Source of the DNA: Micromonosporaceae bacterium
GTDB lineage: Bacteria; Actinomycetota; Actinomycetes; Mycobacteriales; Micromonosporaceae
Assembly: GCA_020027875.1 (NCBI GenBank)
Contig: JAHRHA010000004.1
Span: forward strand, 1 to 64,000
Reading direction: 5' to 3'
Length of the DNA stretch: 64,000 nucleotides
Shown: piece by piece, positions 49,583 through 57,550 of the stretch
Position numbering within the stretch: position 1 is the stretch's first letter
Layout of the letters: each line of letters begins with the position of its first letter
Program-made: the position numbers and the translations under genes
Notes under the pieces: generated by a model
The model's input: the letters and a program-made list of their open reading frames with translations, nothing else
Databases searched by the model: none
What the model was told of the DNA's origin: nothing

Positions 49583-50047
49583 TTAGCCTCTCGGCCGCGG
49601 CTGGCTCCATTGCGGCGGGGGTGGAGGAGGCGTGATTCGCCGCGGTTCGCGCCTCTTGGTGATCACATCCGCGACCTTGTGCAGTCCCCAGGTGACGAGG
49701 CCGATGAAGAGCGCGCCGAGCACGGCCGCGGGCCAGAAGTTGTCGACGTGGAATGGGATGTCGAGCTTGCCGGCGATCCAACTGGTCAACCACAGCAGCA
49801 GCCCATTGACCACGAGTGCGATGAGCCCGAGGGTCAGGATGTAGATGCCGCAGCCGACCAGCTTGGCCACCGGCTTGACCACGGCGTTCACCAGGCCGAA
49901 GATCAACGCGATGAGGACCACGGTGCCGACCGTTCCCCATGTCGTCGCGGCGAATGTGGATATGCCCGGAATGATGATCGTGCTCAGCCACACCGCGGCG
50001 GCCGAGCCAGCGAGGGGGAGGAGCAGACCGAGGAGTCGTCGTACCAT
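49583..50047 (-). CDS. Four-helix 'phage holin family' membrane protein
   Basis: The 154-residue protein has four membrane helices (LLLPLAGSAAAVWLSTIIIPGI first, FGLVNAVVKPVAKLVG as the family mark) and a Pro-rich basic tail. Despite the family name it is a widespread chromosomal protein of unknown role. I chose ATG 50047, just before the first helix. No phage genes are nearby. Confidence 0.78.
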   Translation of the reverse strand: MVRRLLGLLLPLAGSAAAVWLSTIIIPGISTFAATTWGTVGTVVLIALIFGLVNAVVKPVAKLVGCGIYILTLGLIALVVNGLLLWLTSWIAGKLDIPFHVDNFWPAAVLGALFIGLVTWGLHKVADVITKRREPRRITPPPPPPQWSQPRPRG

Positions 50048-50182
50048 GCGCGCGATCGTGCCACACCCGTAGCGCGGGGGACAGTCCGCGGACTCTCGTA
50101 CCGTCCGCGGATCCGCACCGAACGCATTCGCGTAAGGTGTTGCGGCAGTCCGGCACCTTCGTGCGCGCAAAGGGGATGGTCG

Positions 50183-51655
50183 ATGGCGTCGCGCTCGGAT
50201 CAGCTGCACTCACACCAGTTCACGCTGCAGCGGGTCGTCGGCGCCCTCGCCATGCGGGATCCCGATCCGGTCTCCTCACCCCTGCGGCGGATCGGCGGCG
50301 CTCTCCTCGCCAGCGTGATGGTGGCGGCGCTGGGGGTCGCGGCCGTCGGTGTGTACGGCGTGCTGCGGCCCGGCGGCGACGATTCCTGGCGTGATGGCAA
50401 TGCGGTGATCATCGAGACGGAGACAGGGGCCCGCTTTGTCTACCGCGACGGTGTGCTGTATCCGGTCGTGAACTACTCCTCCGCGCTGCTCATTCTCTCA
50501 TCCGCTCAGCCGCGCCGGGCCTACGTGCCGCGGGCCTCGCTGGTCGGGGTGGCTCGGGGCACTCCACTGGGGATTCCCGGAGCGCCGGACCTGCTCCCGG
50601 CCGCCGGCGACCTGGTGACCACCCCGTGGACGCTGTGTTCGCGTCCGCCGACCCTATCGGCGTTCGCGGGAAGCGATCAACGTGGCTCAGCCGCACCGGC
50701 GACCATGCCACCTGGCTCGGCGGCTTCGGCGCGAGCGGAGTCCGTGCTCCTGGTCGGATCGACGCCGGGCGGCGGCGTGGATAAGCTCGGCGGCCGTGCC
50801 CTCGTCGCCTCGGATCCGGCCGGTGGTCTGCACATGATCTGGCAGAACCGGCGCTACGCCATCACACATCCGGATCTGGTCCTGGCCGCCTTTGCCTGGC
50901 CGAGACAGGCGGCGACGCCGGTATCGCCGGCCGTGCTCAACGCAGTTCCCGCCGGGCCGGACGTGGGCAGAGTTCCGGTCGAACGACGCAACCAGCCCTC
51001 CGTTGTGGAGGGTTTCCGCATCGGGCAGGTCTTCGTGGTGGAGAACCAGAGCGGAGGCAGACAGTTCGGCGTGGCGCTCGCCGCCGGCCTCGCGGAGATC
51101 ACACCGGCGCAGGCGGACCTCCTGATCGCCGATGGCGCCAACGGGCCTGGCGGGAAGCCGAAGCAGTTGGGCCAGGCGCAGTACGCCTCGGCGCCGCGCG
51201 CCGCTTCGCTGGTGCCCACTGGCGAGGTCGTTCCGCCGGCCACAGCGCCGCAAGTCGTCAGTGCCGGCGCGAGCGGCGGCGTGTGCGCGACCTTTGCCAC
51301 CGGTGCTCCGACGCCGGAGGTCGCCCTGACGACGCCGGTCCCGCGGGACGCGGGCGAGGTACGGACGTCACGCGCGCCGGCCGACGTCGCCGCGACGGTC
51401 GACTGGGTGGCCGTGCCGCCGGGACGCGGCGCGGTCGTCGAGGCCCTCGCCGGGCCGGGCTCGCCCAATGGAGCTCTTGCCGTCGTGTCGGACCTGGGGC
51501 TTCGCTTCCCGGTGCCATCCCGTGAGGTGCTGGGCGTGCTGGGTTACCCGGACGCCGCGCCACAGCGCCTGCCCGCGGCGCTCATCGCCCTGCTGCCCTC
51601 CGGTCGGGCACTCGACCCGGCTTCGGCGGCTTTGCCGGCGACCCCGGCCGCGTGA
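50183..51655 (+). CDS. eccB: Type VII secretion protein EccB
   Basis: EccB is the extracytoplasmic core component of the type VII secretion channel. The 490-residue protein begins MASRSDQLHSHQFTLQRVVGALAMRDPDP with RR and a single membrane helix (about residues 43-63), as in all EccB proteins, then a long external repeat domain with Cys near 155 and 380. ATG 50183 follows AAAGGGG. EccC, EccD and EccE are not in the window, so the cluster is split or reduced. Confidence 0.93.
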   Translation: MASRSDQLHSHQFTLQRVVGALAMRDPDPVSSPLRRIGGALLASVMVAALGVAAVGVYGVLRPGGDDSWRDGNAVIIETETGARFVYRDGVLYPVVNYSSALLILSSAQPRRAYVPRASLVGVARGTPLGIPGAPDLLPAAGDLVTTPWTLCSRPPTLSAFAGSDQRGSAAPATMPPGSAASARAESVLLVGSTPGGGVDKLGGRALVASDPAGGLHMIWQNRRYAITHPDLVLAAFAWPRQAATPVSPAVLNAVPAGPDVGRVPVERRNQPSVVEGFRIGQVFVVENQSGGRQFGVALAAGLAEITPAQADLLIADGANGPGGKPKQLGQAQYASAPRAASLVPTGEVVPPATAPQVVSAGASGGVCATFATGAPTPEVALTTPVPRDAGEVRTSRAPADVAATVDWVAVPPGRGAVVEALAGPGSPNGALAVVSDLGLRFPVPSREVLGVLGYPDAAPQRLPAALIALLPSGRALDPASAALPATPAA

Positions 51656-51676
51656 ATTGCGCGGCTTCACCCGAAG

Positions 51677-51685
51677 TTATCCACA
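51677..51685 (+). promoter_or_regulatory. DnaA-box sequence after eccB
   Basis: TTATCCACA matches the DnaA-box consensus exactly, in the 153-base gap between eccB and the first WXG100 gene. One box alone does not mean an origin. Confidence 0.35.
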
Positions 51686-51808
51686 GACACGAATTCGCTC
51701 TAGCCCATTGTGGAGTGCGGCAGCTACGGTCAGCGACGTCAATGTTTCGTTCGACAGCCGCACGGCGACCGTCGCCGCGGGCAAGGACAGAAGGGGGTGT
51801 CACGGGAG

Positions 51809-52120
51809 GTGTCCAGCACGCAGGCAGAGGCCGCCGTGATGGCGCAGGTAGCGGCGAAGTTCGACGACGTCCAACAGTCGTTGCGGACGAGCCTGTCCAA
51901 CCTCATGCGCGAGGTTCAGTCGGTGGAGACAGAGTTCCAGGGCCTCGGCGGAACCTCGTTCCAACAGGTCGTGACGGAATGGGGTCAGGACCAGGAACGG
52001 CTACTTCGAGCCCTTGGCGAGACGGCGAACGCTGTCCGCACGGCCGGCAAGATCTACACGGCCACCGACGACGTCGCATCTGATCGTCTCAAGATTCCTA
52101 ACGTCACGCTTCCGCTCTAG
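51809..52120 (+). CDS. WXG100-type (Esx-like) protein lacking the Trp of the WXG turn
   Basis: The 103-residue protein is predicted as a two-helix hairpin like EsxB, with an opening STQAEAAVMAQVAAKFDDV typical of Esx proteins in EccB clusters. At the turn it reads FQGLGG where WxG is expected, so Trp is replaced by Phe. The C-terminus has no clear YxxxD/E signal (IYTATDDV carries Tyr-x-x-x-Asp). GTG 51809 gives the usual N-terminus; GTG 51797 is the alternative. It is followed 16 bases later by a second such gene, the usual heterodimer arrangement. Confidence 0.8.
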   Translation: MSSTQAEAAVMAQVAAKFDDVQQSLRTSLSNLMREVQSVETEFQGLGGTSFQQVVTEWGQDQERLLRALGETANAVRTAGKIYTATDDVASDRLKIPNVTLPL

Positions 52121-52136
52121 CCTGGGGAGTTTCACC

Positions 52137-52436
52137 ATGAAGGGTCAGCTCAGCGTCAACTTTCTGCGACTTGGCGAGACCAGCGTCCACATTCAGCAGA
52201 CCATCGCGGCACTCGGTTCACAGCTGGAGCAGTTGGAGAAGGACGCCGCTCCGCTCGTGCAGACCTGGAGCGGCGACGCCAAGGAGGCCTACCAGCAGCG
52301 CCAGGCCACTTGGCGGCAAGCCTCTGCGGAGCTATCCAGCATGTTGCAGGCGATCAAGCGCGGGCTGGACGAATCGCTTGCCGATTTCCGGAACACGGAG
52401 AAGGCCGCAGTCGACGGCTTCACGTCCGGCCGCTGA
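52137..52436 (+). CDS. WXG100-family (Esx-like) secreted protein
   Basis: This 99-residue protein is the probable partner of the preceding one. Two helices flank the canonical turn TWSGDAKEAYQQRQATW. ATG 52137 follows GGGGAG. The pair would be exported as a dimer by the type VII system to which EccB and the mycosin belong. The C-terminal helix ends FTSGR with no long tail. Confidence 0.88.
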   Translation: MKGQLSVNFLRLGETSVHIQQTIAALGSQLEQLEKDAAPLVQTWSGDAKEAYQQRQATWRQASAELSSMLQAIKRGLDESLADFRNTEKAAVDGFTSGR

Positions 52437-52486
52437 CAAACGGCGACGATCGGGGCGAGGCCGGTGGGGACGCGGCGAGCGTCTCT

Positions 52487-52555
52487 GCCGGCCTCAGTCG
52501 TTTCTCGCCGGCCTCAGTCGTTTCTCGCCGGCCTCAGTCGTTTCTCGCCGGCCTC
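52487..52555. repeat. Three and a half copies of a 20-bp tandem repeat
   Basis: GCCGGCCTCAGTCGTTTCTC is repeated exactly three times (52487-52546), followed by GCCGGCCTC. It spans the 3' end of the minus-strand mycosin gene. The 20-bp period is not a multiple of three, so copy-number changes shift the mycosin C-terminus. Confidence 0.9.
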
Positions 52556-53926
52556 GACTCGACCTGGACGCCAGCCCCGACGCCGCCCGAGCGGCACGGC
52601 AGCGGAGACGGCGGAGACAGCGGCGGCAGCAAGGAGCAGAATCGCGGCGGTGCCCAGTGCCAGTGAGGTCGGCCCGGGGCGACCCTGGTCATCCGCGTAC
52701 CCGGAGCCGGGGGCTATCCCCGCCGCCGGCGCGGTCGCGGTGCCAGGCGGAGCCGGCGCGACGACCTCTGTGAGCGCTCGCATCGGGTTGAGAACTCCAT
52801 ATCCATACTCTGCCGACGGCCTCGCCCCAGCGGCCGGGTCAGCGGTCGCCACGAGCCGCCGCACCACCCCGGCCCGGTCCAATTGAGGCCAGCGGGCCCG
52901 GATCAGCGCAGCCGTGGCCGCGACGAACGGGGTGGCGAAGCTCGTGCCCTGAAAGGCGGCGTGTCCACGGCGCGGCGCCGCGCCGACCACGCCATCACCG
53001 GGTGCGACCATGTCCACATAGGATCCAACCTGCGAGGTCGGCACGCGCAGACCATTCGGGCCGATGGCGCCGACACCGACCACGCCGTCATAGCTCGCCG
53101 GGTACGGTGTCGGGTCACCCCGGTCGTGCTGGTTGCCCACGGCTGCCACGACGACGATGTCGGCCTCGAGGGCCGCGTTGACCGCGCTACGCAGTGACGC
53201 GTTGTCGGTCCGCGTCGAGATCGAGAGGTTGATGACAGCTGGCCGCGGGCGACTAGCCACGGCCGCGAGGATGCCGGCGGCGAGGTCGGCCACTGCGCCA
53301 TCGCCAAGCCGAGCGCCATCGCCAAGCCGAGCGCCATCGCCAAGCCGAGCGCCATCGCCAAGCCGAGCGCCATCGCCAAGCCGAGCGCCATCGCCGGTCG
53401 GGGCAGCGTCGGCGTCGACCCGCTCGTTGACCCGGATGGGCAGGATGCTGACGGCGGGTGCGAGGCCGCGTAGCCCGGAGCCGGCGACCGGTCGGGCCGC
53501 GATGATGCTGGCCACAGAGGTGCCGTGCCCGACGCAGTCCGTCCGGCCGTCGCCGCCGCGCTCAAGCACGTCGTGGCCGGACCTGACCGCCGAGGCGAGT
53601 TGCGGATGAGCAGCGTCGACCCCGGAGTCGATCACGGCCACAATGACGCCGGCACCGTCGGTGATCTGACTCAACGCGGACAGGTCGTAGCGGTGCTGCG
53701 GCCACGGCGTGTCGGCGATGATGGTCGCCGGGGCCGGCGTGCTGGTGCAGCCTTTTGATGCGCTCGTCGGTGGCACGGAACCGGCGGCCCGGGTATCGGC
53801 GCCGTTGCCAGTACCGGCGCCGACCAGGCACCCGGCTATGAGCACAACCGTCGCGATGCGCCTGGCGGCGGCCCGGGCACGGTCGTGGCGTCGACGTGGA
53901 GCGCGACGGGCCATCGATGAGAGCAT
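52514..53926 (-). CDS. mycP: Type VII secretion mycosin (subtilisin-like protease MycP)
   Basis: The 470-residue membrane serine protease stabilises and processes the type VII system. A signal peptide (about residues 17-36) leads to the S8 domain: catalytic Asp in VIAVIDSGVDAAHP, His in DCVGHGTSVASIIAA, Asn in AAVGNQHD and Ser in GTSFATPFVAATAAL. A C-terminal membrane helix (about 427-452) precedes a basic tail. Between His and Asn there is an insertion of repeated ARLGDG, coded by an 18-bp tandem repeat. The start is ATG 53926 or 53914; neither has a good site. Confidence 0.88.
   Translation of the reverse strand: MLSSMARRAPRRRHDRARAAARRIATVVLIAGCLVGAGTGNGADTRAAGSVPPTSASKGCTSTPAPATIIADTPWPQHRYDLSALSQITDGAGVIVAVIDSGVDAAHPQLASAVRSGHDVLERGGDGRTDCVGHGTSVASIIAARPVAGSGLRGLAPAVSILPIRVNERVDADAAPTGDGARLGDGARLGDGARLGDGARLGDGARLGDGAVADLAAGILAAVASRPRPAVINLSISTRTDNASLRSAVNAALEADIVVVAAVGNQHDRGDPTPYPASYDGVVGVGAIGPNGLRVPTSQVGSYVDMVAPGDGVVGAAPRRGHAAFQGTSFATPFVAATAALIRARWPQLDRAGVVRRLVATADPAAGARPSAEYGYGVLNPMRALTEVVAPAPPGTATAPAAGIAPGSGYADDQGRPGPTSLALGTAAILLLAAAAVSAVSAAVPLGRRRGWRPGRVEAGEKRLRPARND
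53303..53392. repeat. Five exact copies of an 18-bp unit in the mycosin gene
   Basis: GCCAAGCCGAGCGCCATC is repeated five times without a mismatch, preceded by a partial GCCATC. On the coding strand it adds five ARLGDG hexapeptides in frame to the mycosin. Perfect copies imply recent expansion. Confidence 0.93.
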
Positions 53927-54031
53927 GACGTACGCGATGTTAGACGGGACGCGGGCCGTATGGTGGCCGCCGGGCACGGCCTTGTAGGTTGTTGCTGGCA
54001 GGCGGCCCCAGGGATGGAGGGGGGTGGCCGT

Positions 54032-56056
54032 TTGAGCGACTGGGCACCGGCCACCGAGGCCGAGGCCGCGATGCGCGATGCGCTCGGGGCGTCCGATCAG
54101 GAGCATTACTTCCGCATTCTGGCGCGGTCGGAGCTGCTCCTACCGGTGTCTGCCGACGCTCTCGCCGGACGTGCGCCGATGGGCTGGGGCACCTGGACGA
54201 CCGGTAATCGGACCCACGTCCTCGCGTTTACCTCGCCCGCTGCGCTACACACGTGCCTGAACGAGCCGGGCGGCTCGTTCCGCACCATGCCGTTCCACGC
54301 CCTCGCCGGCGATTGGCCCAACTACGAATGGTGGCTCGCGGTCAATCCCGGTCTGCCCATCGAGGCGTACCTTCCGTCCTGGTTTGTCTCTCAACTCACC
54401 CGCGGCGATGTCCGCCTGCCGGGGCGGACTATGGGTGCGCGTGCGCGCATGGCCCAGAGCGACCTCGCCGCGGCTCTCAACGGCCGGGTACGCGCATCCG
54501 CACCAGCACCCACCGTGACCGCGGTGGGGCCTGTGCCCGCTCAATCCGGCCCTGCTACATCGGCCGGCTCGGATTCCCCCCTCAACGGCCGATCAGTGAT
54601 GGAGACTGTCGAGGCCGAGATCATCGACTATCCGCCGGCCTCCGGCTCGGCCCGTGTGTATGGTCCGGGCGCCGACCCCGGCGCCCACCCCAGTGCCACC
54701 CCCGGCGCTGGGCCTGGCCGCGACTCATTTCCCGGTTCCCCGGCCGGGCCCGGTTCCGTGCGCGAGCGCGAGCCGGGCTTTGGCCCCGAGCCCGGCTTCG
54801 GTCCCGAACCGGGCTACGGCGCGGAGCCGGGTTACGGTGCGGGGCCGGGCTATGGTCCCGCGTCGGGCTTCGATCCCAGGCCGGGATACGGCGGTGGTGT
54901 CGGCTTTGGTGTTGGCTATGGACCAGGTGTTGGCTATGGACCCGCGCCGGCGCCACCGACCTCGCCAGCGCCACCGGCGGCTGCCAGGACGTCCGTAGCA
55001 CGGGAGGCGCAGGACGCCGAAATCGTCTCCGGGGCGGGCGCATGGGCTGCGGGCTTCGCCCCTGCCAACGAGACGGAGGCCAACCTCCTCGCCGCGGCCG
55101 AGGACAACAACACCGATGCGTTCCTCTCGACGTTGCTGCTGGCTCGGATCATTCTCCCCGTGCCGCCCGGCACGCCGACCAACGCACGCCCGCGCGACCG
55201 GGACTTTCCGTGGCAGATCGAAGCGGCAGATGATCAACGATTCATCTCGGTATTCACCTCGCCGGAGCGTCTCGGCGAACACAGCTACTCCCGCTTCGGT
55301 CCAGAGATCTCCTCGGTGAGTCTGCGGTTCGTCCAGCTCATCGGGGCGTGGCCGGACGAGGAGATCGCGTTCGCGATCAACCCAGGTAGCCCTGTCGGCG
55401 CGACGTTGCCGGGCTCGCAGATCGTCGCCCTGGCGACGTGGGCGGCAGAGGTCGGGCTGCGCGACGAGCCCTCGGCGGACGTGGTCATCGCGCCCAAGAA
55501 GAACGAGTCGACGCCGTCGGTCGGTGTCGCCGGAGCCCCGGTCGCCGGCGCTGATCGTGCCACCGTGATGCAGCGGACGGTGCCACCCGCGCAGCTCCCG
55601 TTCTATCTGGACCGCGGCTACGATCGCGTCTCCGGATTCGTCAACCGCGCGAGTGAGGTGTCTCACCTCATATCGCCGAGGACCCTCTACCGCGCGCTCG
55701 GGCTCGCCTACTCGGGATCCCCGTTCAGCGAGGACGACGCCGAGGTCCATGTGGTCCGGTGGGTGGCGCACCGCTCCGACCTTTACCGCCTCCCGTACGG
55801 CGGGCAGCACGAGGCGGGTATGCGTGCGATGCAGGGCTGGGTCATCGAACGCCCGCCGTTCCGCGGAAACGGCTTCGCCCCAGGCGAGATGGACGTCGTC
55901 GCGGAGTTCAAGGTCGATAGCGTCCGGTTGCCACACGGGGCCCAGATGTGGCGGCTGGCCAAGGACGGCACCGAGACGCTGGTGGCCACCTTCGACGCCG
56001 ACGCGTCCCGATGGGTCACCGCGCCACCAGCGTTCGGCGGGAGTCCGTATGCGTGA
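54032..56056 (+). CDS. Large protein with two SseB-like domains, type VII secretion associated
   Basis: The ~674-residue protein has an SseB N-terminal-like domain at about residues 3-160 (ATEAEAAMRDAL, LLPVSADALAGRAP, WLAVNPGLPIEAYLPSW), a Pro/Gly/Tyr-rich linker with EPGFGP/EPGYGA repeats at about 215-320, a second SseB-like domain at 335-490 (NETEANLLAAAEDNNTDAFLSTLLLARIILPVPP, FAINPGSPVGATLPG), and a unique C-terminal part of 170 residues. TTG 54032 after GGAGGGGGG is preferred; ATG 54014 is the alternative. Cytoplasmic; perhaps a chaperone or assembly factor. The function is inferred from position only. Confidence 0.78.
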   Translation: MSDWAPATEAEAAMRDALGASDQEHYFRILARSELLLPVSADALAGRAPMGWGTWTTGNRTHVLAFTSPAALHTCLNEPGGSFRTMPFHALAGDWPNYEWWLAVNPGLPIEAYLPSWFVSQLTRGDVRLPGRTMGARARMAQSDLAAALNGRVRASAPAPTVTAVGPVPAQSGPATSAGSDSPLNGRSVMETVEAEIIDYPPASGSARVYGPGADPGAHPSATPGAGPGRDSFPGSPAGPGSVREREPGFGPEPGFGPEPGYGAEPGYGAGPGYGPASGFDPRPGYGGGVGFGVGYGPGVGYGPAPAPPTSPAPPAAARTSVAREAQDAEIVSGAGAWAAGFAPANETEANLLAAAEDNNTDAFLSTLLLARIILPVPPGTPTNARPRDRDFPWQIEAADDQRFISVFTSPERLGEHSYSRFGPEISSVSLRFVQLIGAWPDEEIAFAINPGSPVGATLPGSQIVALATWAAEVGLRDEPSADVVIAPKKNESTPSVGVAGAPVAGADRATVMQRTVPPAQLPFYLDRGYDRVSGFVNRASEVSHLISPRTLYRALGLAYSGSPFSEDDAEVHVVRWVAHRSDLYRLPYGGQHEAGMRAMQGWVIERPPFRGNGFAPGEMDVVAEFKVDSVRLPHGAQMWRLAKDGTETLVATFDADASRWVTAPPAFGGSPYA

Positions 56057-56411
56057 CGGCTATCACGCACGGTGGCGTGGGCGGGAGTACGAGGTCAGTC
56101 CGGATGGCGCAGACATGCGCCTCTACGCCACCGAAGCGCAGGAGGGCTTCGCGCAGGTTCGCCCGGGCCGGTTCGTGCGGGTCGTCCCCGCCCGGGAGGT
56201 CGAGGACTTCTCCTACATCCGGACCACGTGCACCTGGCAAGGAGAACCGTTCATCGTGCTGGGCGAGGCCGACGGGTGGCTACGGGTCGAGTACACCGGC
56301 GGCAAGGCGCCGGTGGCCCGCACGCTGGGTCTGGAGGAGTTTGACTACGGCGTCTACCAGGGGTGGGCCCCGCTCGCCCAGGTCAGCAACCTGAGCGAGT
56401 ACCGGACGTAG
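56049..56411 (+). CDS. Conserved-looking protein of unknown function in the type VII cluster
   Basis: I do not recognise this 120-residue protein. It has no membrane segment and few Cys; text such as YHARWRGREYEVSPDGADMRLYA and DFSYIRTTCTWQGEPFIVLGE suggests a small beta-rich, SH3-like domain. It overlaps the end of the SseB-like gene by eight bases, so it is coupled to it and probably acts with it. Confidence 0.75.
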   Translation: MRDGYHARWRGREYEVSPDGADMRLYATEAQEGFAQVRPGRFVRVVPAREVEDFSYIRTTCTWQGEPFIVLGEADGWLRVEYTGGKAPVARTLGLEEFDYGVYQGWAPLAQVSNLSEYRT

Positions 56412-56417
56412 TTTCCC

Positions 56418-56458
56418 TGATCGGCGCGGCGTCGTTGATCGGCGCGACGTCGTTGATC
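56418..56458. repeat. Two copies of an 18-bp repeat after the type VII cluster
   Basis: TGATCGGCGCGGCGTCGT and TGATCGGCGCGACGTCGT follow each other with one difference, then TGATC again. It fills part of the 102-base gap before the hydrolase gene. Confidence 0.8.
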
Positions 56459-56513
56459 TGTGCTCGGTGGGGCTGTTCAGGCGGGTCGCCCGGTCCGGCC
56501 GTAGGCTGATGGC

Positions 56514-57440
56514 ATGAAGCCGGGCCCGGTCGACGAGTCGTGTGTGCTGATCGAGGGCGATTGGACCCACCGATTCGTCTCAGCGAATGGCAGCCGGTTC
56601 CACATCGCCGAGGCGGGTGCCGGACCGCTCGTACTCCTCCTGCATGGCTTCCCAGAGTTCTGGGGCGCCTGGCAGCACCAGCTCACCGCGTTGGCTGGGG
56701 CGGGGTTCCGGGCAGTGGCGGTGGATCTACGCGGCTACGGCGCGAGTGACAAGCCGCCCCGCGGCTACGACGGCTACACGATGGCTGCCGACATTACCGG
56801 GCTCATCCGGGCCCTCGGCGAGCGTGAGGCGACACTCGTCGGTGCCGGCTACGGCGGACTTGCCGCGTGGACCACCGCGGCCTTCCACCCCCGCTGCGTA
56901 CGGCGGTTGGTCGTCCTCTCCGCGGCCCACCCCCTTCGGCTGCGGGCGTCCATTCTCGCCCACCCTCGGGGACAGCTCTCGGCCGCCGGCCCGGTGCTGA
57001 AGTTTCAGCTACCCCGCTACGAACACATTCTTACCCGCTACGACGCCGCCCTCATCGGCTCGTACCTGCGGGAGTGGGCCGGACCGACCTGGGTTGAGTC
57101 GGCGGACTTCGCAGCGTATGAGCGTGCCTGCCGGAACGCCTTCCAGATCCCCCAGACCGCCTTCTGTTCCCTGGAAGGTTTCCGTTGGGGCATGCGAAGC
57201 CTGCTCCGCCTGCATGGATACCGATTCCGCAAGCAGCTTCGCGTCCCGGTGCAGGTGCCCACACTGCACCTGCATGGGGCGTTGGACCCGGTCGTCCTCC
57301 CGGCCACGGCCCTGGGCTCTGGCCGGTACGTCATCGCGACGTACGAGTGGCGCCTCCTCGAGGGCGTCGGGCACTTCCCGCACCGCGAGGCGCCCGACCT
57401 CGTCTCTGGGGAGATCCTTCGTTGGGCCAAGGAGGAATGA
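56514..57440 (+). CDS. Alpha/beta hydrolase (epoxide-hydrolase-like) without the nucleophile
   Basis: The 308-residue protein has the epoxide-hydrolase oxyanion motif HGFPEFWGAWQHQ, DLRGYGASDKPP and the late catalytic-His region EGVGHFPHREAPD, plus an acid in GALDPVV. The nucleophile elbow, usually G-x-D-W-G-G, reads G-A-G-Y-G-G, so the nucleophile position is Gly. Either it is not a hydrolase or another residue serves. TAGGCT lies six bases before the ATG, suggesting a leaderless transcript. Mycobacterial ephE has a similar place near acs. Confidence 0.8.
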   Translation: MKPGPVDESCVLIEGDWTHRFVSANGSRFHIAEAGAGPLVLLLHGFPEFWGAWQHQLTALAGAGFRAVAVDLRGYGASDKPPRGYDGYTMAADITGLIRALGEREATLVGAGYGGLAAWTTAAFHPRCVRRLVVLSAAHPLRLRASILAHPRGQLSAAGPVLKFQLPRYEHILTRYDAALIGSYLREWAGPTWVESADFAAYERACRNAFQIPQTAFCSLEGFRWGMRSLLRLHGYRFRKQLRVPVQVPTLHLHGALDPVVLPATALGSGRYVIATYEWRLLEGVGHFPHREAPDLVSGEILRWAKEE

Positions 57441-57478
57441 CTCTCGCCCATCAAGACGGAATCCACCAGGATCGCCAC

Positions 57479-57536
57479 GATCATGAGCTCACCGTCGCAA
57501 AACAGCGTCGATCATGACCTCCAGGTCATGATCGAC
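57479..57536 (+). repeat. Type B palindromic element, copy 3
   Basis: The core at 57507-57536 is identical to copy 1 (14-base arms around CC). The flank GATCATGA at 57479 and CCGTCGCAAAAC also match. It lies between the convergent hydrolase and acs genes. Confidence 0.87.
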
Positions 57537-57550
57537 GCCCTGGGACGGGG

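Noticed and set aside
49583-50047. Holin-like gene as a sign of a prophage
   Set aside because: The family is a common chromosomal four-helix protein, and no phage structural or integrase gene is nearby.
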